Positions 23,346 to 35,604 of a stretch of DNA of 64,000 bases are shown one piece after another. This stretch comes from Acanthacorydalis orientalis (taxonomy: Eukaryota; Arthropoda; Insecta; Megaloptera; Corydalidae), in the NCBI GenBank assembly GCA_034766995.1, contig CM068316.1:27766606-27830605 (forward strand). The letters run 5' to 3'. Position 1 is the first letter of the stretch, and the number at the start of each line of letters is the position of its first letter. A program made the translations under genes and the position numbers. The notes under the pieces were generated by a model that was not told the origin of the DNA, made no database searches, and saw only the letters and a list, made by a program, of their open reading frames with translations.

Positions 23346-23964
23346 TAACCACTTCTTAATTCTGATAATCCATTATTTTTCAATTTCAGGATAAATATTA
23401 ACATCGAATTTAAAGTAATTATGGCTAAATAGATTGCTTTTTCAGATGGTATATTTCTACAAAAACGCAACGAAAGCATATGAAGTTTTTGAAACAAGTG
23501 TTTTACTGTAACATCAGTTGTGAAATTTGTTTGGACATGTATGAGGTGTTTAAAAGTATCCATTTACGATTAATCATTTTGAACAATATGACTTGTTAAA
23601 CAAATCAGTAGTTACGAAACAGTTCTGCAAACAAACTGCAACTCGTTCTGCAACCACAACTAAGTCACCATGAATGAAGGAGTGTTCGCCGTTATTAATT
23701 CCTTCTCCACATTTCTTACTTGCCTTCATTTTATTTATTTTTTTCGATTATTTGCTTGAAGAATATTTTTTTATTAATTACTTTCATATCTAAATTTGAT
23801 TCTAGGAAGGTGGTTTGAGGAATACTTTGGTTTGTATACTCGATAAGGGAAAGGGGGACAGCTGTTTTCATATAGTTCTTTCCCTTTTAATAGCGCAAGT
23901 GAAATTGCAAATCATTCATTCTTCGTTTGACAGTTATTTTATTACAAGCCTGCAAAGTTGCACA
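23346..23964. other. spacer between two mariners; may hold the 5' end of M5
   Basis: The last 130 bp before 23965 are probably the 5' untranslated part of M5, but I could not identify its left terminal repeat. Nothing else seen. Confidence 0.4.
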
Positions 23965-24964
23965 ATGGATAAAATATGAATTCGAGGTATGATTCAGTTG
24001 TTTTTTTCTTTAAAAAGGAAAACAGCCAAAGAAATCCATAAGAGGATATTTCCTAGATTGGGTGAATCTTGTCCTTCCTACGAAAGCGTTCAACTTTGGA
24101 TGAATGAGTTTAAACGTAGCAGAATGAGCATTAAAAATACGCTACACACAGGAGGCTTGAAAACAGCTGTCTTATCAGGAATTATCGATAAGGCCATAAT
24201 ATGGTTTTACCTGACCGGCGAGTGAAAATGAGCGAGATAGGAGAGGTTATAAGTATCTCAACTGACAACGGATTTCATTTTGCATAACGAATTGCGTATG
24301 CAAAACTCTTCCGCAAGATGGGTGCCACGTTTTCTCACTGCAGAGCAAACACGAGTGCGTACGCAAACATCAACCGAATTCTTGAAACTGTTTGAGAAGA
24401 ATCCAACGGATTTCATGCGGCGTTTTGTGATCATGGATGAATCTTGGGTTCACCATTATTCACTAGAATCGGAAACGCTATCAAAGTAGTAAACTGAACG
24501 CGGTGAAATAGCTCCGAAAAGACGATTCACTCGGCTGGAAAGTCAATGGCGTCATTTTTCTGGATTGCAAAAAGAATTGTCTTGGTTGACTACCTTCAGA
24601 AGAGAAACTACTAAGCAGCACTTTTGGAAAAGTTGAAGGCAGCCAAGAAAAACGGGTTGTTCTACCATGAGAATGCTCCAGCTCATTCAAGCGTTGTCGT
24701 TGAAAAAAATCGGCCAAATAGAAGATTGAAATACTTCCGCACCTACCGTATTTACCTGATTTGGCTCATTCAGACTTCCATCTGTTCCCTAATTTCAAAA
24801 TTTTCCTGGCTGGAAACAGGTTTAGGTCGATTGAAGAGACGATAGAGGTCGTAAACGGCTACTTTGTGAACTTCAAAGAAAACAACTTCCGAGAGGGAAT
24901 CGTGATGTTGGATAAACGTTGGTACAAGTGCACTGAACTTGGAAGGAATTATGTCGAAAAATAA
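23965..24964 (+). pseudogene. mariner transposase, degenerate (M5)
   Basis: ATG at 23965 gives MDKI, then a stop, then EFRGMIQLFFSLKRKTAKEI and LGESCPSYESVQLWMNEFKRSRMSI. After a gap come SSARWVPRFLTAEQ, NPTDFMRRFVIMDESWVHHY (first catalytic aspartate intact), FYHENAPAHSSVVV, where the second catalytic aspartate is glutamate, and HSDFHLFPNF with the third intact. It ends with LGRNYVEK-TAA at 24964, so the original length is kept. At least four frameshifts or stops. It is related to M1/M2 but clearly older and a different lineage. Confidence 0.88.
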
Positions 24965-25032
24965 AGTACACTTTGAAACTGAAGCTGTTGTCTCTAATAT
25001 CGAATCAAGTTACTCTTCAAAGCGCCCTGGTA
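23965..25032 (+). mobile_element. degenerate mariner (M5), left end not located
   Basis: Contains the broken transposase below and an apparent right terminal repeat (ACTCTTCAAAGCGCCCTGGTA, ending 25032). The left end lies upstream of 23965 and was not found. Confidence 0.7.
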
Positions 25033-26820
25033 TTTCTTTCCGTTTTTTCGCCATATTTTCATATTTTTCATTTTTAAAATTTTTCTCTTATAATTCCCAT
25101 TCATAGTCGCACGACATATGAAAGAAATTGTACAATTCAATAAACTTTATCCAAAAAAATTTATTAACACATACTGATATCATAATAATTATATATAGAC
25201 TGAGAAGGCATTCACTGACAATGAGATATTACAACCCATTGTACAACTTAGACTGTTATTCAAAAAATATCCAAACTAGTTGATTTAATGCAATAATTGG
25301 ACAAAAAAACATCAATAACCTCTACACATTAACAAAATTAAATCGCAAAAAATAATTATGCAATATAATTGACCGTAAATGGACTCTTAAGTCACGATCT
25401 ACAATCGAAATAGTTTTGGATTGATGTAAAATCATTTAAATTTTTTCCAGTTATATGAAAAGTATATGTTATATTAGAAATATGTATATCTCTGAACAAT
25501 AGTTAGATCAAAACTGAGCAATATTTTATATAAACACATTCATAGAACTAAGAATATTAAAAATGTAAACAAATTCTTCAAATCTGTCATAGCATATATA
25601 ACACTTGTTTCCAAAAGAAATAATAAAATATGGAATATTACAATATTTGCATCTGAATTTCAGTAAAATACAGAAAATTATAATTTATTGTACGGGCATT
25701 TGCAATATTTTGTATCACGAGTAAATATTATTATTCGTAATTTCGGTGTACTTTACTTTATCTAACTCTGTACCGTAAACGTAGTCATCCTTGTACTGTC
25801 ATCAAAACAGATAATATTAAAAATAAATACACCTACTTAAAAAGCCATAAAAGAAAAATCGTTACTAACTTAATATTATCTTAAACTTTAAGACATTTGT
25901 TTAATTTACAGAAAAAGAGGCTAGCGCTGGCTATCAAGTATTACTTTTGTGAAGTTTTCACAAATCTAAATATTAAAAACTACTTTATCTTTCCTCGTAT
26001 TGTTTCATTAAATAACAATTTTATATGTACAATATTCTTCAAGAACGATTTCTCGTAAATGTGTTCACTGTTATTTTCTTCAAAATAAAACAAATGTTTT
26101 TCAATAAAAACTGAACGTGAATAGATAACAAAATTAATGTACTCGTATTCAATGACTGTGAATTCTTACAAGATTGCTTGTAATAAGATATTCATAACAT
26201 AAAGGACAATAAGTAGTTACAAAGTTATTGTCTTTATAACAATAAAAAACCAACATTTAAGAGTTTGAATGAAACTGAAAACAATTCGACATCAAAATTA
26301 ACATAACAGACTTCATAAAAAACGATGAAATGTTAAGGTTACTAATAATTTACATAAAACGTATAATTCACGTTTATATGGCAAATATATCAAAATTGAA
26401 AAAATATAAATAATGGTTTAATAATACAGTTAATGTAAACACTCACTTTTCATAATTAATATTCAGATAATTTTCCAACTAATAATCCAATTTATCGAAA
26501 AGGTAATAAATCATACATTCTATAAAGATTACTTGTATTGTTTATTATTTTTTTAAATGAAATCGAACATTCATGCATTAAATATTTTTAAATTTTCATC
26601 TGCCTGACGAATTTTTTAAAAAATGTTTTAAGATGTATCACAGATTTAAACTCAATATAACGATAAAATGTTATTTAACAACAGAAAAATAATGTAGAAA
26701 AATCATTGTTTAAATGAGACTCTCCATTATCAAAAACGTTATGATAAAGATAATCCCAGTCGAATAAGTATTATACATGAAATATATTAGTCTTATATAC
26801 GGCTCAGCACCTAATCTCCA
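25033..26820. other. AT-rich DNA, no feature seen
   Basis: No coding, palindromic or tandem structure recognised. Confidence 0.5.
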
Positions 26821-27421
26821 ATGACTATTACATTGTATTTGTTTTGTCATATTTTCGGCATCTCCAAAGAGCTCTGGACCAAAACATCGAGTATTGATGC
26901 AAATGGCAAATTAAAAGTAAACGCCAATAAGACAGAAGCAATAATATTCAAAAGAGAGAAGAAAGAAGAACCAGGATACCTTAACGTCGATGAACCCGAC
27001 ATCCCTTGGAAGAACTCTATCATATATTTGGGGGTGCGCATGGACAGAGAGCTTAAGTACAACGAGCATGACGCATTTGCACGTAAGAAAGCGTATGCCG
27101 CCCTGGCCATACTTCATTCACTTATGGTCAGGGATAGTGACAAGACATCAAACAAAATTACAATCTACAAGACCGTCATCGGGTCTACTATAACGTACGC
27201 ATCTCCAATATGCCAGAATACCACCAAGACCAACAACCAAAGCCTACAGAGGGTCCAGAATAGGATTTTAAGGATGGCGCTGGATAAAGCATACAACTGA
27301 CCAACAGAACAGGCGTATTCTGAGGCTAAAGTCAACACAGTTGACAATATATTCAAGACACGAATTGTAATTTTTTCGACAATATGCCGCCGAGCACGAC
27401 AAAACAAGAAGTAGATAAAGC
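26821..27421 (+). pseudogene. Jockey-type non-LTR retrotransposon, RT C-terminal fragment
   Basis: The 159-codon frame from 26821 contains LKVNANKTEAIIFKR (residues 31-45), IPWKNSIIYLGVRMDRELKY (61-80), NKITIYKTVIGSTITYASPI (111-130) and LQRVQNRILRMALDKAYN (142-159). These are the conserved end of the reverse transcriptase and the following linker in Jockey/CR1-like elements, where the KTE, YLG-x-x-LD and QN-x-x-LR blocks recur. After the stop at 27298 another frame continues (SEAKVNTVDNIFKTRI) to about 27421. The endonuclease and polymerase catalytic FADD block are missing, consistent with 5' truncation. The first 20 or so codons are probably flanking DNA. The frame is less AT-rich than its surroundings. 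Confidence 0.88.
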
Positions 27422-28672
27422 ACAAGTCAAACCATTAAATAACGGAATAGGAAAGCATCGGGGGTGAAACTAGTTCGTGCAGCCATGCTACTTCATCGAG
27501 CCCTGGTAAATATTTCTATCTCGGAGGCGGCGGGCCTAGTGAGTAGGAAGCAGACCTGTTAAGAAGGGGATGCTCCAGGGATGCTTCGGTTAAACACTGC
27601 TATGTGTGTTTTTCGAAAGTTTTCGCACGTATTTCCACAAACCAGCTGCACACTTGACATAAAACAGAGTAACATATGATAAGATGACACTGGCAGGTTC
27701 CGGGGTGATACACTCCGAGGTACAACCACATACATAACATGACAGTACACGATAGCAAGAGCCACAATTCAAAAATAAATGGTGAAAAAAAATGCTTCGT
27801 ATTTTCAACACCAAACGATAAACTGACTTGGTAGTTCATATTTAATTTTGCACGCAGTAAAATAATTAAAATAATAAAACATTATTAAAATATTTGTTTG
27901 GTGAAATTTTTTAAATTGCATTCATGTCTAATTTAGATTTTTTATTGGACTCTTTCATATTATTTACCATTTATTGCTTTGTTCAGCTTGTTAATATAAA
28001 TATGGTTTTGAAGCGACTCTGTGCTTTACTTGAATAATGTCATTTATTCATAAAAGCTATTAAAAAAGGCAGGATAGCATCGTCGTCGACAAATACCAAG
28101 CGCTCATGAATATCAGTGACTCTCATTATTGTTTGTAAGAAATTTTATGATTGAGCGATACCCATATTTATTTATTATAACAAAAATATAAGACTTATGT
28201 ACTTGATAGAATGTTTAAACAAAACAATGAAGAATGCATAAATGCCACAAATATAATCTTAAACCCATTTCATACAAGCATTTGTAGAGAAGATAAATGT
28301 GACTCCAAAGTTGAAAACAAAATCGTAAATCCCTTAATATTTTATGTCAATGAACGAACGAACAAAAATATGTTTCTCGTTGTGGTGTCACATTTTAAGG
28401 CATCACAAATGGTCGTGTAAATCGCTATAATATGAAACCAATATTGACTGAACCAGTCTTAAACCGGTCAGACACGGAATACCAGAAACAGTCTTTAATA
28501 TCTTAGACACGGGAAGTATAGATAATGTTTGTTGATGGGCAACATACCTAAAGAAAGTATATAGAGAAAAAGGTAAACAAAGGTGTTGAATCGTGCAACG
28601 TAGGGCAACTATAGGTAAATTCTCTTTTACAAATGAATTTTTCACAATCACCTGTAAGCACTAGAAAATCTA
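27422..28672. other. possible retrotransposon 3' region, then AT-rich DNA
   Basis: 27422-27780 is less AT-rich and may be the 3' part of the Jockey-type element (GCATCGGGGGTG..., GGCGGCGGGCCTAG), but I recognise no protein. 27840-28672 shows nothing. Confidence 0.35.
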
Positions 28673-29987
28673 TACACGAGAGCAATTTGAAAAGTTCCCG
28701 GCCTAACTATGAAAGAATGTAGCTTGTGTTTTTAAATTATTAATTATTTTTCAATATAGTCCCCCTGAACTTCAATGCACTTCATCCAGTGATACTTCAG
28801 TGCTTTTATACCATCTCGGAAGTCTCTTTCTCGGAAGTTCTCAAAATAGCGATTCACTGTTGCTATCAGTTTTTCATTTGACGAAAATCACCTACGACTA
28901 AAGATTGTTTTAAGTTTTGAGAACAGATGGAAATGTGAGCGGGCTAAATCTGGAGAATAGGCTGGATGGGGTAGCAAGTTATACTTCAATTCAATGAGTC
29001 TTCCCATAGATACAACAATTGTATGGGGACGTGTATGTTTTTGATGTAGAGATTTTTTTCCTTTAATAAATCTGGTCTTTCCTCGCGAATTGTTTGATCG
29101 AGTTGATCCACAAGTTTTATCGTTATCGTTTGACCCTTTGGATGATAGTCAATTAGCAGTATCCCTTTAGCTTCCCAAAAATTGAAATTGTAACTTTTTC
29201 AGCGAATAAAAATAATTTTGCCTTTTTATGGCGGAGAAAGACCATACTTTCATTGTTCTCATTGTGTTTTTGATTCTGGAGTGTAATGGTGATTCCAAAT
29301 TTCATCTGTAGTCACAAATTGCTAGATAAAGCCAATCATATCCTTCTTTAATCGATCCAAGTAGCCTCGGGAAATTTGTACTCGAATGCGTTTATGATCA
29401 GTTGTCAACAAACGCAGCACCTATCTTGCTTTTTCATACCTAAATCATCAGTTTAGAATATGATACACGCGTTCATTTGAGACACCCACGACCATAGCAA
29501 TTTCGGACACCTTCAATCGCCGATCCTGTAAGACTATCGTGGATGATTTCTTCTGTGGATTTCCTGTGGATGTTCACTTTGTAGATGATTTCTTCTGTCG
29601 TTGCAGTTTTCGGATGTCCACTACACGGGTTATCTTCTAAGTTTGCATGGGCATATTTAAATTCAGCTGCCCAGTTATTTATAGTAGTATACATACGAAG
29701 ATACACTATCACTCAGTGCATTTTTCATCTCATTAAAGATTTCTGTTGGAGTAATGCCTTTTTTGACAGAAAAAATTATCACCGCATGATGTTTAACTTT
29801 ATCCATTTCGACAACGGCACAAAAAGAAATTTATTTAAATCAATGTTCACAACAAATTGCTTACCACATACATTATAGACTTTGAGGTTATGTATAAGAT
29901 AGATATCGCTTTGTATTGTGTCACAAATATTTAAAATACGACCACCACTTATATGTTAGGCTGCGAACTTTTCAAATCACCTTCATA
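28673..29987 (-). mobile_element. degenerate full-length mariner (M6)
   Basis: The left end (TACACGAGAGCAATTTGAAAAG...) and the right end (...CTTTTCAAATCACCTTCATA) are inverted repeats matching over about 30 bp with mismatches. Length about 1315 bp. The transposase remnant is on the minus strand. The right 137 bp are duplicated, together with flank, at 32858. Confidence 0.82.
28744..29806 (-). pseudogene. mariner transposase, degenerate (M6)
   Basis: ATG at 29806 opens MDKVKHHAVIIFSVKKGITP, followed by NWAAEFKYAHANLEDNPCSG and HPKTATTEEIIYKV, the N-terminal DNA-binding part. The first catalytic block reads TTDEIWNHHYTPESK and is intact. The second is HQKHTRPH in place of HQDNARPH. The third is YSPDLARSHFHLF, with histidine replacing the aspartate. 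It ends GDYIEK with TAA at 28744, so the original length is preserved. There are many shifts and stops, plus a local duplication around the helix-turn-helix (TEEIIYKV... and TEEIIHDS). Confidence 0.82.
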
Positions 29988-30123
29988 CATTAGCACTTTG
30001 ACTTTCTCTCTCGCTAAAAGTTTGTAGCTTGCAGCTCTGGGGACGAAAGTGTTGTTTGACATCGCTATTAAAATACGTATAACCAATGCTCTAAAATGAT
30101 AAATAATCAATAATTTAACATTC
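29851..30123 (+). repeat. duplicated segment, copy a (mariner M6 end plus flank)
   Basis: Matches 32858-33130 in the same orientation across its whole length, for example CATTATAGACTTTGAGGTTATG and CTCTGGGGACGAAAGTGTTG. Half is the right end of mariner M6 and half is the adjoining DNA. Confidence 0.85.
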
Positions 30124-30961
30124 CTGAACAGAACCAAAATTTGTAGTTCTAAAAATGGAAGTAAAAAATCGATTTGCGATAATATGTTAGACCTTGTACC
30201 GTATACATGATAAGTTCAGGATTCAATATGCAACTGATCAATTTAAACCCATGTAAAAATAACCTTATTATTGGCTTTAAATAGTCTTAAATTAACTAAC
30301 TTTAAATAGTGTTAATTTTTTTGTCTAATATAACATACTTTAAGAAACGAATGAAATTAGTTCGACACTAATGACATTTTTAAATGATTTAAGAACTTTT
30401 TGACATTAAATATATAAAAATTATCAATGGGAAGCTTTTATAAGAAATGTAGAAAAGAATGACGCATTATCAGTATCAAAAAGTACATTTTAAAATATTA
30501 TATTTTTGTAACCTATATTTCAATTCCAAATTTTATTCAGCACTAGTGAGAGGGCACTAAAAAATTACTAACAATATGTTTAACATAATAATAATCGTAA
30601 TCATAATAATATTAATAATAATCTATGCTAAAAAAATTTCAAAATAAAAAAGAAACTTATAAAAAATAAAATATTTTAAGACACAATGTGATATAAAAGG
30701 AAATATTAAACTTCTTACACGATTTATTTAAAAAGTTTTTCTATAAACATTTTAAGCAAAGTAACCGCATCATACAAATACAGGAATTAGAATAAAAGTG
30801 AACAGAAGCAGAGAACTAGGACAATATATGTTTAATCCTTCACTGAACTCGTACTGAAAGAAAACCAGCGCATTTAAGTGTTTATTGAGTATTTCATCTA
30901 CATGATAAAAAAAATTATATTAAAATCGCTCTACCACATACATGCTGTCTTTGAATTTTCA
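30124..30961. other. AT-rich DNA, no feature seen
   Basis: No coding or repeat structure recognised. Confidence 0.5.
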
Positions 30962-30989
30962 TTATATATATATATAAATATATATATAT

Positions 30990-31069
<80 letters not shown>
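30962..31069. repeat. (TA)n with a (CA)n core
   Basis: TA array with ACACACACACAC at about 31009-31022. Confidence 0.9.
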
Positions 31070-31071
<2 letters not shown>

Positions 31072-31558
31072 TTAAATAAATATATGTTATCGAAACTTAA
31101 TCAATCATATAAAAAATAGCATCGTCAGAAAGTATATTAATTGAGTTGAAAATATGAGCGTGTGTACAATGTGCGTGAGAATGCGTACGTATAACTTCGA
31201 ATTTGTTACGTGAAAATTTTAATTATCCCCTAATAAGAGCGTCTACTCTCAACAAAGGTTAGGTTCAAAAATAGCCGTAATCATAAATATGAATATACGG
31301 TTTACATGTAACTGATTTCAGTTCTACGCATGTCTTAAAAATATTAATATACTTTACATATATTAGAAAAAAAACACTGTAAAAAGACCAAACCGAATTT
31401 ATATCTGTGTGATATGTATTTATTATAATTTCTGAACGTAGGATTTTTTTTTATTTATGGTGAATATTTTAACTTGTAATGGTATAAGGATCAATAAATA
31501 CGTCTAGTTTTAAATATTCACTTATCTAGATATTTTAGCTGAAGTGTTGTATATCTGC

Positions 31559-31560
<2 letters not shown>
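31070..31560. other. AT-rich DNA, no feature seen
   Basis: Nothing recognised. Confidence 0.5.
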
Positions 31561-31626
<66 letters not shown>

Positions 31627-31636
31627 GTATATATAT
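31561..31636. repeat. (TA)n array, left edge of element N copy A
   Basis: TA array with TATGTATATATATGTATA interruptions near its right end, as in the array flanking the related element at 39.4 kb. Confidence 0.85.
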
Positions 31637-32844
31637 AAACAATTATGGTGACTTTGGATATAGCGAAGAATTTTGTTATAACGACGAAATGAGAGACGTA
31701 ATGAAAAATTAAAAAATTTTTTTTTCCTATGAACTAATAAATTTTTTTAACAAATACGAGCTTAAATTGTATCGACTCATTTTATTTATGTGTTACCAAC
31801 ATTGAATTGTCACAATATTTCTATTTCGTAGCTTTTCCAAGAAATACATCGAATGTGACCTTCCAGTAATTTTATTTACTCTGTCTCATATGCAATATTG
31901 AATTTGAATGCCGCTAATATACATTGTAAGAAGCTCTTTTAAAATGGTTAAAACACAAAAAAAAGTATGCCAATAAGAGGAATAGCGTTGAAATTTAAAA
32001 CAATGAAAATATCAAACCTATTGAAAAGCAGTTTAATACAGCAAACATTGACTCTGCATTATTGATTCTGCATACATAAGAACATTCTTACGAAACATTT
32101 CTGGATGATAGTCCAGAATCAAACCAACTAACACAGATGATTGGATTTAATCAGTAACTAAAATAGCAAAATGAAGGAAAGTGAATTTACTGGCAGTGAT
32201 GAAATCCGTTTAATATTTAAATTTGTACCTGATTAGGAATTTCAAGCGTCAAGCATTTTATTTCTAAATACTGAAAAGTACTAAAGGAACGAATTGATTT
32301 TTTTCTGGTCAATAGCAAATCTATTTTTGAAATGACAAATTCTAAGCTCGGTTTTTAGCTCTTCAGTCATCTTTAGTTTGTAATAATGAGTACCATCTGA
32401 CTAATAGAAAACTCAAAATTTGAAATTGAACGTAGCAAAATACGACTACAATAACAACAAAGTTTAGTTAAAGAAGACAATTAAAGAAGAACATTATGTG
32501 TGTTGTTTATGCATCTTTTTTTTAAAAAATCCAATAAATTCAAAAGAACGAACAATGGCGCAATTGTGCCCCTCATTCGAATATTATTGTATATACTACC
32601 AGTACGAAATTAAAGATTAAATGGCTGTATTTTGAGTAAGAATTTCATCTAAAAAATGATGTAAACACTACTTTAGTGAGCGTAAGAGATTACCTTCAGT
32701 TTAGTAATTACAATCTAAAAATTCTTCTTTCCATGATAAATATTAAAAAATGATAATACGACGTCGATTTTTGTTGAAAATGTAAAATAATTCAAATTAC
32801 CTTCGTGATACATATGGAATATCTTTGCATTTTTTTATTATTTT
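31637..32844 (+). mobile_element. unclassified long-TIR element (family N), copy A, right end lost
   Basis: Aligns throughout with 39503-40710, beginning AAACAATTATGGTGACTTTG and ending GCATTTTTTTATTATTTT. It has the left terminal repeat, but the right one, present in copy B, is missing. Instead the sequence passes through a 13-bp TA tract into the duplicated segment at 32858. The interior is non-coding as far as I can see. The terminal repeat translates as [20 protein letters not shown] and soon hits a stop. Confidence 0.75.
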
Positions 32845-32857
32845 ATATTATATATAT

Positions 32858-33130
32858 GGCAAACTGCTTGTCACATACATTATAGACTTTGAGGTTATGT
32901 ATAAAATGGATATCGCTTTGTATTGTGTCACAAATATTAAATATACCACCGCCACTTATACCTTAGGCCGCGAACTATTGAAATCACTCTCGTACGTTAG
33001 CACTGTCTTTATCTCTCACTAAAATTTTGTCTGTAGCTTCCAGCTCTGGGGACGAAAGTGTTGTTTGGCATCGCTATCGAAATACGTATAAACAATGCTC
33101 TAAAATGATAAATAATCAATAATTTGACAT
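32858..33130 (+). repeat. duplicated segment, copy b (mariner end plus flank)
   Basis: Homologous to 29851-30123. The mariner terminus here (GAAATCACTCTCGTA) is closer to the usual family end than the one at 29987. It is fused on the left to element N and ends in a TA array on the right. Confidence 0.85.
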
Positions 33131-33131
33131 T

Positions 33132-33214
<83 letters not shown>
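33131..33214. repeat. (TA)n microsatellite
   Basis: TA array with an initial TATACATATA step, starting exactly where the duplicated segment ends. Confidence 0.95.
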
Positions 33215-33219
<5 letters not shown>

Positions 33220-34656
33220 TATAATTTACATACATGAATTTATTTTTAATAGAAAATTAATAAAGTATGACGAATCTATTCCAGCAATGAGATAAATACT
33301 GGTATTCGATATTGCTAAATGCTAAAACGTATAAATGATAGGCTCCAAATACAAAAAACGCAAGAGAAAAACTTACTAAATATAATGAAATTTAGATTTT
33401 ATGGTAGTCGTTCAAATAATTATATATCCAAATACCGCTACGATAGGTTTGTTTGAATTACTTTTAATCTGAAATTGATTTGATTTAGATGCGTATTCGG
33501 AATTCTATACACACATACAAAAACACTTTTGCTGGATGCACCTGCTCAGTATGACAGTTAAGTGAGTGATGATGCTGTGTACTGGGCACAAAACCCATGA
33601 TCCATGCCTGGAGTGATGCCACTGATGATCGAGCTAGAGCTGGTGTTTATGATATACAGGAAAACAAAGAGGGGAGAACTCCAGGCACAATAGAAGGTTG
33701 AGTCCTCTTACCGGTCCAAAAAATTCAATGCTTGAAATAATTTCAGTTTTATTGCGTCAGTTAGAATGGTGGAGTAGTCAGAATGGGGATCGTAAGTCTG
33801 AATTTGTCATGTTTGATTGAAAATCTATAATTAATAGTTGTGGTGTAATTGGAGTATTGTATTCAAAGAGTGAATTCCAATTCATAAAAATCTCAAGACT
33901 TTAATTCTACCTCCACGTAGACAGAAATTATAAATGCCAATGTATCAAAATATCGTTGTTAATTCTGGACTGGACTCCAACATATATAATAATAGCTGCT
34001 TTTAAATAGTTGTTTACTGCATAATATATGAGCTTAATATTATAACTTGAATGTGTAGTAAAGTAAAAAAATCTTGGAGTAAGCAAGAAATTATATACCA
34101 TTAAGAATGTACAAAACACATTTAAAATGAATATTTGTATTTTTGATTTTAAGAGATTTTAGGGGAACGATAAAAGTTTTCAACGCCTACTGACAACTTT
34201 TTAGACAACTAGAAGAAGAGAAAAAGAGTATAGGAAAGTTTGAATACGCATATTGTGAGTTTATAGTTTATTTTAAATAACTAAGTTAATTTGCTTCAGT
34301 CTAGTTTGTAGTGGAGCCTACGAAATGAGAATACATATGGAAATATGTGGACAAACAACATGTAAGTGCATTTAAAGTGAGGTTTCATCACTGAATTTCT
34401 TTCATCTAAAGTCGTGCTATCCACAAAGATTCACTGCTAATTAAAATACATTTATAGTGACTTATTTGGAGAGATTTACTGTATGTCATTTAATAAGAAA
34501 AAATACTAATTTTGATTTAAGCAAGTTCGATTTAAAAACGCACTGCGTTCTGACACATTTTTGTCACAGAAAGTGATAAATTCACTGACAATGTGTTGAT
34601 CCTTTAATCAAAGAAAACAGCCAGGCACCTCCAAGTAATATTATTGTAAAAGTAAT
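33215..34656. other. AT-rich DNA with one unexplained GC-richer island
   Basis: 33540-33720 (GTGATGATGCTGTGTACTGG..., CATGATCCATGCCTGGAGTG...) is markedly less AT-rich than its surroundings but has no open frame or motif I know. The rest is featureless. Confidence 0.4.
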
Positions 34657-34703
34657 TTCTAATGAAATTCTAATGAAATTCTAATGAATTTCTAATGAAA
34701 GAT
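34657..34703. repeat. short tandem repeat, TTCTAATGAAA x4
   Basis: Four head-to-tail copies of an 11-12-mer with small variations. Confidence 0.85.
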
Positions 34704-34816
34704 TAAGGCAATCTTTTCTATATAACGTTCATTCTTATATTCGCACCTAAAATGTTTTGAACACGCAACAACCACTCAGAGACAAGCATCAGAGTATAAT
34801 AATCGTATATTATATC

Positions 34817-34872
34817 GGGCACTAATGACCTTAGCTATCGAAGCGCCCTAAAACCACAATAACAAACCAACC
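34817..34872 (+). repeat. CGCTAATGACC-type 3'-tail repeat, copy 3
   Basis: GCACTAATGACCTTAGCTAT then GAAGCGCCCTAAAACCACAA; matches copy 4 closely. Confidence 0.75.
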
Positions 34873-35233
34873 GTATATTATAAACTTGTAAACATTAGAG
34901 TCTTAAACATTGCTAATTTTCTGTCTTGTACAGGCCTAGGACACTCGCTTATACTGCCAATACATTTCTTTGACTAGGGAATGTAAATACCAACAAGCGG
35001 AACTACCAATATGTCAGACCAAGACCTCTCTCTCTCTCACTCCCTGTTCACTCTTGTCGCACTCATTCTTTACGTGTGCATTACATTTGCCTCAAAGTAT
35101 ACAATCAGTACAGGAGACACCTAGAAATTCCGAGAATTTTTAAAATTCGCGCTCAGAAGTACCGACCTACTACTAGCGCTATCACATCAATAGTTCACAG
35201 AGCAATTGCCAGGACCGCGAGTCGAATATCATA
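34873..35233. other. less AT-rich spacer with a pyrimidine tract
   Basis: A CTCTCTCTCTCAC tract near 35028-35041 and several GC-richer stretches, but no coding frame. May belong to a mobile element together with the repeats on either side. Confidence 0.3.
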
Positions 35234-35373
35234 TGCACTATAATCTACGTTAGTACTAACAGGATCATTAATTTTATTTGTGTTCCTTTATGATTAGAAA
35301 ACCTATTCTTCCATGTTTAGTGACATGAACCCAGTAATACTTTCATTTAGTACTATGCACATTATATATTATG
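35234..35373 (+). repeat. direct repeat R1, copy 1
   Basis: About 140 bp matching 36030-36171, including GATTAGAAAACCTAT and TAATACTTTCATTTAGTACT. Confidence 0.8.
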
Positions 35374-35548
35374 ATTTGCCTGCGCATTATATAGTATGTT
35401 TGACTGGTTTTGTAGTACAAGAAGAAGTTATTTTATTAATAAATTATCTTGTTCTTGTCTAGTATTTTAAAATTGAAACAATTCAATTTTTAAACAATTT
35501 CTGCAAGTGAAATGTTTTTTTAAACATTGTAGATATTACTAGAAGTTC

Positions 35549-35604
35549 AGGCGCTAATGACCTTAGCTGTTGAATCGCCCTAAAACCCCAATAACCAATC
35601 AACA
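35549..35604 (+). repeat. CGCTAATGACC-type 3'-tail repeat, copy 4
   Basis: GCGCTAATGACCTTAGCTGT then GAATCGCCCTAAAACCCCAA and TAACCAATCAAC. Confidence 0.75.

Noticed and set aside
23075..23563. 162-codon minus-strand frame
   Set aside because: Antisense to the end of the M2 transposase and its terminal repeat; no motif of its own.
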